Assembly: GCA_046724665.1 (NCBI GenBank)
Contig: JBKOWZ010000249.1
Location: 1 to 8,496, forward strand
Source of the DNA: Actinocrinis sp046724665
GTDB lineage: Bacteria; Actinomycetota; Actinomycetes; Streptomycetales; Catenulisporaceae
Length of the DNA stretch: 8,496 bases
Direction: 5' to 3'
Below are positions 5,925 to 8,496 of this stretch, piece by piece (the first letter of the stretch is position 1; each line of letters opens with the position of its first letter). The translations under genes were made by a program, and so were the position numbers. The notes under the pieces were generated by a model. The model was not told the DNA's origin and did no database searches. It worked only from the letters and a program-made list of their open reading frames with translations.

Positions 5925-5937
5925 TCCAGTTACTGGA
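5925..5937. promoter_or_regulatory. dyad TCCAGT-T-ACTGGA, possible MerR operator
   Basis: A perfect 6-bp inverted repeat with a one-base centre, 19 nt upstream of the merR start. MerR proteins bind dyads within the promoter spacer. A TTGAGT -35-like box lies just upstream on the minus strand, but I see no good -10, so assignment to MerR rests on position only. Confidence 0.4.
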
Positions 5938-5964
5938 GACTCAAGGCAGTTTCCCGCAACGCTG

Positions 5965-5982
5965 GTGTGACGCCGCTCACAC
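5965..5982. promoter_or_regulatory. CRP/FNR-family binding site (GTGTGA-N6-TCACAC)
   Basis: The perfect inverted repeat GTGTGA-CGCCGC-TCACAC matches the TGTGA-N6-TCACA consensus of CRP-type regulators, which actinobacterial Crp proteins also recognise in related form. It lies 59 nt upstream of the merR start and 51 nt upstream of the secreted-protein start, so it could control either or both. An outer GCTGG/CCAGC pair (5961-5965, 5990-5994) flanks it. That a Crp homologue binds here is inference. Confidence 0.55.
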
Positions 5983-5994
5983 GATCGGACCAGC

Positions 5995-6012
5995 GCGGCG
6001 TGACCACGCCGC
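5995..6012 (+). other. first of two tandem hairpins before the secreted-protein start
   Basis: GCGGCGTG (5995-6002) and CACGCCGC (6005-6012) form a perfect 8-bp inverted repeat around two bases (a 7-bp stem with a GACC loop in RNA). It is either a DNA operator or a 5'-leader stem. Confidence 0.4.
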
Positions 6013-6015
6013 CCT

Positions 6016-6031
6016 CCGGCGCGTTCGCCGG
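6016..6031 (+). other. second tandem hairpin, covering the ribosome-binding position
   Basis: CCGGCG-CGTT-CGCCGG is a perfect 6-bp stem with a 4-nt loop, ending 2 nt before GTG 6034. The position where a Shine-Dalgarno would lie is inside this stem, and no purine-rich SD is present. Confidence 0.45.
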
Positions 6032-6033
6032 AC

Positions 6034-6714
6034 GTGAGCATCCGACGGAAACTGACCGTAGGCGCGGCGGCGGTCGCGCTGATCACGTCCGGCACGGCCG
6101 CCGCCGCGGCCGCGGCGCCCGCCTCGACGCCGAACTTCACCGGCATCTACCTTTCCACCTGGGGCACCGCGCACGTGGCGTTCAGCGACGCCTTCCGGGC
6201 CTGGCTGGCGGCGACCGGCGCGAGCGTGACCGCGCAGGCGCCGCTGGTGCTGGACGCCGATCGCGGTGGATTCACGCTGCCGGCCAGCCCGACGGACGCG
6301 GATGTGCTGGACGACTGGGGCCGCATCGTCTACCCGGGAACCCTGCTGATCAGCGTGCCGACGAAGGCGCGCGAGGGCTCGCACGAGGCACGGCGGATCG
6401 TCCGGTTCGGGCCGCTCTACATCAAGGTCGTGCCGGAGGTGTCCTGGAACGCGGGGCTGTCGCTGGACGGCGCGCGGACCGTCGGCGAGGTCGAACTCGC
6501 GACGGCCGACTACGCGGAGGTGCTGGCCGGCGGCGGCACGCCGAGCCCGAGCGGGTTCCGCGCGGTGAGCGTGCCGTTCCATCTGACGCAGGACGCCGCC
6601 GACCTCTTGGCGCACGCGAGCGGACGTACCGCACCGGCTGCGGGGTCACTGGCCGCCGGGTCGCTGCTCGGCACGCTCACGCCGAGCTTCGACCACGTGC
6701 CGACCCAGGGCTGA
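6034..6714 (+). CDS. secreted protein with Sec signal peptide, possibly HtaA-like
   Basis: A 226-residue exported protein. MSIRRK is a basic n-region, residues 7-23 a hydrophobic Ala/Val core, and AAAAPA-STP gives a signal peptidase I site near residue 30. There is no lipobox Cys, no later membrane segment and no Cys at all, so the mature form (about 196 residues) should be released or loosely wall-associated. The mature part begins NFTGIYLSTWGTAHVAFSDAFRAWL, then has GGFTLPASPTDAD, VRFGPLYIKVVPEVSWNAGLSLDG and a C-terminal VSVPFHLTQDAADLLAHASG. The order 'W.. AFR.WL / GGF.LP / beta strands / VPF.LT..A' recalls the HtaA domain of actinobacterial haem-related surface proteins. The resemblance is weak and the family should be regarded as unknown. 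The GTG start fits the signal peptide exactly, but it lacks a Shine-Dalgarno and is preceded by two hairpins. The gene is divergent from MerR. Confidence 0.75.
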   Translation: MSIRRKLTVGAAAVALITSGTAAAAAAAPASTPNFTGIYLSTWGTAHVAFSDAFRAWLAATGASVTAQAPLVLDADRGGFTLPASPTDADVLDDWGRIVYPGTLLISVPTKAREGSHEARRIVRFGPLYIKVVPEVSWNAGLSLDGARTVGEVELATADYAEVLAGGGTPSPSGFRAVSVPFHLTQDAADLLAHASGRTAPAAGSLAAGSLLGTLTPSFDHVPTQG

Positions 6715-6733
6715 CGGCGGCTCACGTCCGCCG
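6715..6733. terminator. small hairpin between convergent genes
   Basis: CGGCGG (6715-6720) pairs with CCGCCG (6728-6733) around a 7-nt loop, starting at the base after the secreted-protein stop. In the 31-nt gap to the convergent oxidoreductase it is the only terminator candidate. Confidence 0.35.
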
Positions 6734-6745
6734 CGCGTCCGCCGG

Positions 6746-7654
6746 TCAGGGCACGAGCACGATCTTGCCGCGCAGGTGGCGGCTCTCGCTCTCCCGGTGC
6801 GCGTCCGCCGCGCGCTCAAGCGGGAACTCCTTCCACACGAAGACCCGCAGCTCGCCGGCCGCCGCGAGGGCGACGAGCTCGGCCAGCCGCGAGCCGGAGC
6901 GCCGGGTGCCGAGGGAGCGCGCGCCGAGCCGCGAGGCGGCGGCCTGATCCACGATCGTGCCGACCCGGTCCGGCTTGCCGACCAGGTTCAGCGAGATCTC
7001 CAGCGCGTCGCCGCCGGCCGCGTCGAGCGCCGCGTCCACGCCCTCCGGCGCGGCGGCGCGCACCCGGTCGGCGAGGCCGGGGCCGTACGTGACCGGGATC
7101 GCGCCGAGTTCGCGCAGGAAGCCGTGGTTGGCCTCGCGCGCGGTGCCGATCACCCGCACGCCGCGCGCGACGGCGATCTGCACCGCCATCAGCCCTACGC
7201 CGCCGGCCGCCGCGTTGACCAGCAGGGTCTCCCCCGGCCCGACGCCGAGGTCCTCGAGCACCGTCGAGGCGGTCTGCCCGGAGGCGGACAATGCGCCCGC
7301 CTCGTTCCAGGAGAGCGCCGCGGGCTTGATCGCGAGCAGCCGGGCGTCGGTGACGACGGCGTCGGCGTAGGCGCCGTTCGCGGGTCCGAGCACCTCGTCG
7401 CCAGGGGTGAAGCCGGTCACCTCGTCGCCGACCTCGTCGATGACCCCGGCGGCCTCGTTGCCGAGGCGGCCGGGGAAGGTGACCGGGGCCCAGCTGCGCC
7501 AGGCGCCGGCCCGCAGCTTGGTGTCGGCGGGCTGCACCCCGGCGGCGCGCACCCGGATGCGCACCTGGCCGGGGCCGGGTTCGGGGTCGGGCAGCTCGGC
7601 GAGGCGCAGAACCTCGGGTCCGCCGTATTCGTCGAAGACGACCGCTCGTGTCAT
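6746..7654 (-). CDS. NAD(P)-dependent quinone oxidoreductase-like MDR-family protein
   Basis: A 302-residue medium-chain dehydrogenase/reductase of the zeta-crystallin (quinone oxidoreductase) type. The N-terminal GroES-like domain covers about residues 1-110: MTRAVVFDEYGGPEVLRLAELPDPEPGPGQVRIRVRAAGVQPAD, then FPGRLGNEAAGVIDEVGDEVTGFTPGDEV. The Rossmann domain carries LLVNAAAGGVGLMAVQIA (144-161), the NADP-binding Gly loop. No Cys/His zinc ligands are present, which fits the zinc-free reductase branch. The likely reaction is NADPH-dependent reduction of quinones or enones in the cytosol; substrate is not predictable. Length is slightly below the usual 310-330. ATG 7654 has GAAGGG 9 nt upstream. 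No regulatory partner is adjacent. Confidence 0.9.
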   Translation of the reverse strand: MTRAVVFDEYGGPEVLRLAELPDPEPGPGQVRIRVRAAGVQPADTKLRAGAWRSWAPVTFPGRLGNEAAGVIDEVGDEVTGFTPGDEVLGPANGAYADAVVTDARLLAIKPAALSWNEAGALSASGQTASTVLEDLGVGPGETLLVNAAAGGVGLMAVQIAVARGVRVIGTAREANHGFLRELGAIPVTYGPGLADRVRAAAPEGVDAALDAAGGDALEISLNLVGKPDRVGTIVDQAAASRLGARSLGTRRSGSRLAELVALAAAGELRVFVWKEFPLERAADAHRESESRHLRGKIVLVP

Positions 7655-7779
7655 GAGGCGCTGCCCTTCGTACGCTGCACCGGGTTACCGGTTCCCAGTC
7701 TGCTGCCGTTCGGGGCGTACAGCACATCGGCCTTCGGTCCTACGACCTCGCGACCGCAGCAGGCGTGCCCGGATTGTCA

Positions 7780-7811
7780 GGCGGCCCCCGGACCCGGGTC
7801 CGGGGGCCGCC
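7780..7811. terminator. 32-bp perfect palindrome, probable bidirectional terminator
   Basis: Arm GGCGGCCCCCGGACCC (7780-7795) is directly followed by its exact reverse complement (7796-7811). As RNA it would be a 14-bp stem with a 4-nt loop from either strand. No T-run follows on either side. It lies about 270 nt beyond the LuxR-type stop and 125 nt upstream of the oxidoreductase start, so it isolates the oxidoreductase from leftward transcription. Confidence 0.6.
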
Positions 7812-8037
7812 CTGGTGCATGTGCCGCGGCCGACGACAGCAGTCGGTGGTGTATTCAGCGGGCGCATGCCGGGGGATGCAGTCTGCCACTCAACCTAGGA
7901 GAGGCAGTGGGCTGCCATAAGCGGGAAAACCCTTGTGTTCCCTCGCAGTCGCGGGAAATCGTGAAACATGGTGGAAATCTGGACTCCGGCGGCCATAGTC
8001 GCTCAGGTCAGGTCCTGCTCACCGTGAGATGCACGTG

Positions 8038-8054
8038 GCGCACGTTCCGTGCGC
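8038..8054 (-). terminator. short hairpin after the LuxR-type gene
   Basis: GCGCACG-TTC-CGTGCGC is a perfect 7-bp stem with a 3-nt loop, 26 nt past the LuxR-type stop codon. It has no T-run. It is a plausible terminator, or the first of two together with the 7780-7811 palindrome. Confidence 0.4.
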
Positions 8055-8079
8055 GCTCTGCGCGCGCTCTGGTGCGGCG

Positions 8080-8496
8080 TCAGCTGGCGCGCAGGCGCGG
8101 GGTCAGTGCCCATCCGGCCGTCGGCGGCTCGGCCCTGGACGGTCCGGCCTTGGCCGGCACGCTGTCGGCCGGCGCCACACCCGGCCGCGGGATGTCGGCC
8201 AGTCCGGTGTCCGTGAGCATGCGCGCCAATTGCGTGCGCGAGCGCACGCCGAGCTTACGGTAGCTGCGTGAGAGCGTCGCCTCGACCGTCTTCACGCTTA
8301 CGAACAGCGCCGCGGCGATCTCGCGGTTCGTGGCCCCGGCGGCGGCCAGTTCGGCGCAGCGCCGCTCCGCCCCGGTCAGCGACGGGCTGTCCGCGCCGGC
8401 GCCGCTCTGCGCGATCGGCTCGCCGAGGCGGCCGCGCTCGCGCTCCACCTTCTGCTCCCACAGCGTCGCGCCGATCGCCACGGCCACGCGGTGCGC
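8080..8496 (-). CDS. C-terminal part of a LuxR-type (LuxR HTH) transcriptional regulator, cut by the window edge
   Basis: Only the last 138 residues are visible. They begin mid-protein at AHRVAVAIGATLWEQKVERERGRLG, a helical segment of the kind that ends the TPR-like region of large LAL (ATPase-type) regulators. The LuxR helix-turn-helix follows: SLTGAERRCAELAAAGATNREIAAALFVSVKTVEATLSRSYRKLGVRSRTQLARML, with the usual TNREIA and VSVKTVEATLSRSYRKLGV recognition region. About 43 residues of Ala/Pro-rich tail end at TGA 8082-8080. GTG 8487 is in frame but is not a credible start, since the open frame continues upstream to the edge. A large LAL regulator is inferred from the segment before the HTH; the ATPase part is outside the window. 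Confidence 0.85.
   Translation of the reverse strand, partial: AHRVAVAIGATLWEQKVERERGRLGEPIAQSGAGADSPSLTGAERRCAELAAAGATNREIAAALFVSVKTVEATLSRSYRKLGVRSRTQLARMLTDTGLADIPRPGVAPADSVPAKAGPSRAEPPTAGWALTPRLRAS

Larger units (their letters stand above)
7655..8079. other. gene-poor intergenic region with multiple inverted repeats
   Basis: About 425 bp separate the oxidoreductase start from the stop of the LuxR-type gene. No frame looks like a gene. Part of the region (about 7851-8010) is less GC-rich than the surroundings. It holds a 32-bp palindrome (7780-7811) and CCGAC/GTCGG (7830-7846). It also has two mutually exclusive pairings of CTGCC-GGCAG-CTGCC (7883-7887, 7903-7907, 7912-7916), a TTCCC/GGGAA hairpin (about 7940-7959) and GCGCACG/CGTGCGC (8038-8054). 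AGGAG (7897-7901) precedes GTG 7907, but that frame runs antisense through the LuxR gene and resembles nothing known. A structured non-coding RNA is possible; the family is not recognised. Confidence 0.5.

Noticed and set aside
5085..6947. A 620-codon open frame on the plus strand across merR, the intergenic region and the secreted-protein gene
   Set aside because: It runs antisense to MerR and then out of frame through the exported protein. Its translation is Arg/Gly/Ala-rich with no domain, the usual shadow in very GC-rich DNA.
7861..7980. Cobalamin, c-di-AMP (ydaO) or other riboswitch
   Set aside because: GGGAAAT and GTGAAA strings recall parts of the cobalamin core, but the full core and its order are absent. 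There is also no target gene in the right orientation.
6776..8263. A 495-codon plus-strand frame, and a shorter version from GTG 7907 with AGGAG upstream
   Set aside because: It is antisense to the oxidoreductase and the LuxR-type gene. The 7907 start has a fair SD, but the product is Arg-rich, unrecognisable, and overlaps about 180 nt of real LuxR coding sequence.
1..8496. CRISPR, insertion sequences, phage attachment sites, tRNA or rRNA genes
   Set aside because: No regularly spaced direct repeats, transposase or integrase motifs, or RNA gene signatures were seen on either strand.

Overview
The window is very GC-rich (roughly 70% or more by eye) and has strong third-position G/C bias. GTG and TTG starts are frequent, and regulatory families dominate. 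This points to an actinomycete such as Streptomyces or the Micromonosporaceae. I cannot name a genus from the sequence alone.

Layout, left to right. (1) At the left edge, on the minus strand, is the 5' end of a gene whose product resembles the N-terminal region of actinobacterial GGDEF/EAL (c-di-GMP) proteins. (2) An alpha/beta hydrolase follows on the minus strand. It is preceded by a strong Shine-Dalgarno that serves an 8-codon ORF overlapping the hydrolase start (ATGA), with a possible 27-codon ORF before that. (3) A TetR-family regulator (minus) and a threonine dehydratase-like protein (plus) are divergent, with GTATC repeats lying over both predicted promoters. The dehydratase-like protein has Glu where the family has its catalytic PLP-binding Lys. 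(4) A MarR regulator and MscL are on the minus strand, possibly co-transcribed. The MscL carries a C-terminal four-cysteine zinc-ribbon-like motif. (5) A MerR-family regulator (minus) and a Sec-exported protein (plus) are divergent. Between them lie a perfect CRP-type palindrome, a second dyad near merR, and two tandem hairpins directly before the exported protein's GTG start. (6) A quinone-oxidoreductase-like MDR enzyme is on the minus strand. (7) About 425 bp without a convincing gene hold a 32-bp perfect palindrome and several smaller inverted repeats. (8) At the right edge, on the minus strand, is the C-terminus of a LuxR-type regulator.

There is no rRNA, tRNA, CRISPR array, transposase or integrase. 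The genes do not form one pathway. The window reads as chromosomal territory made of small regulator-plus-target units: TetR with the pseudo-dehydratase, MerR with the exported protein, and MscL with MarR. The observation I find most worth following is the Lys-to-Glu dehydratase homologue paired with its own TetR. Next come the coupled micro-ORFs before the hydrolase, and the CRP-type site with start-occluding hairpins before the secreted protein.
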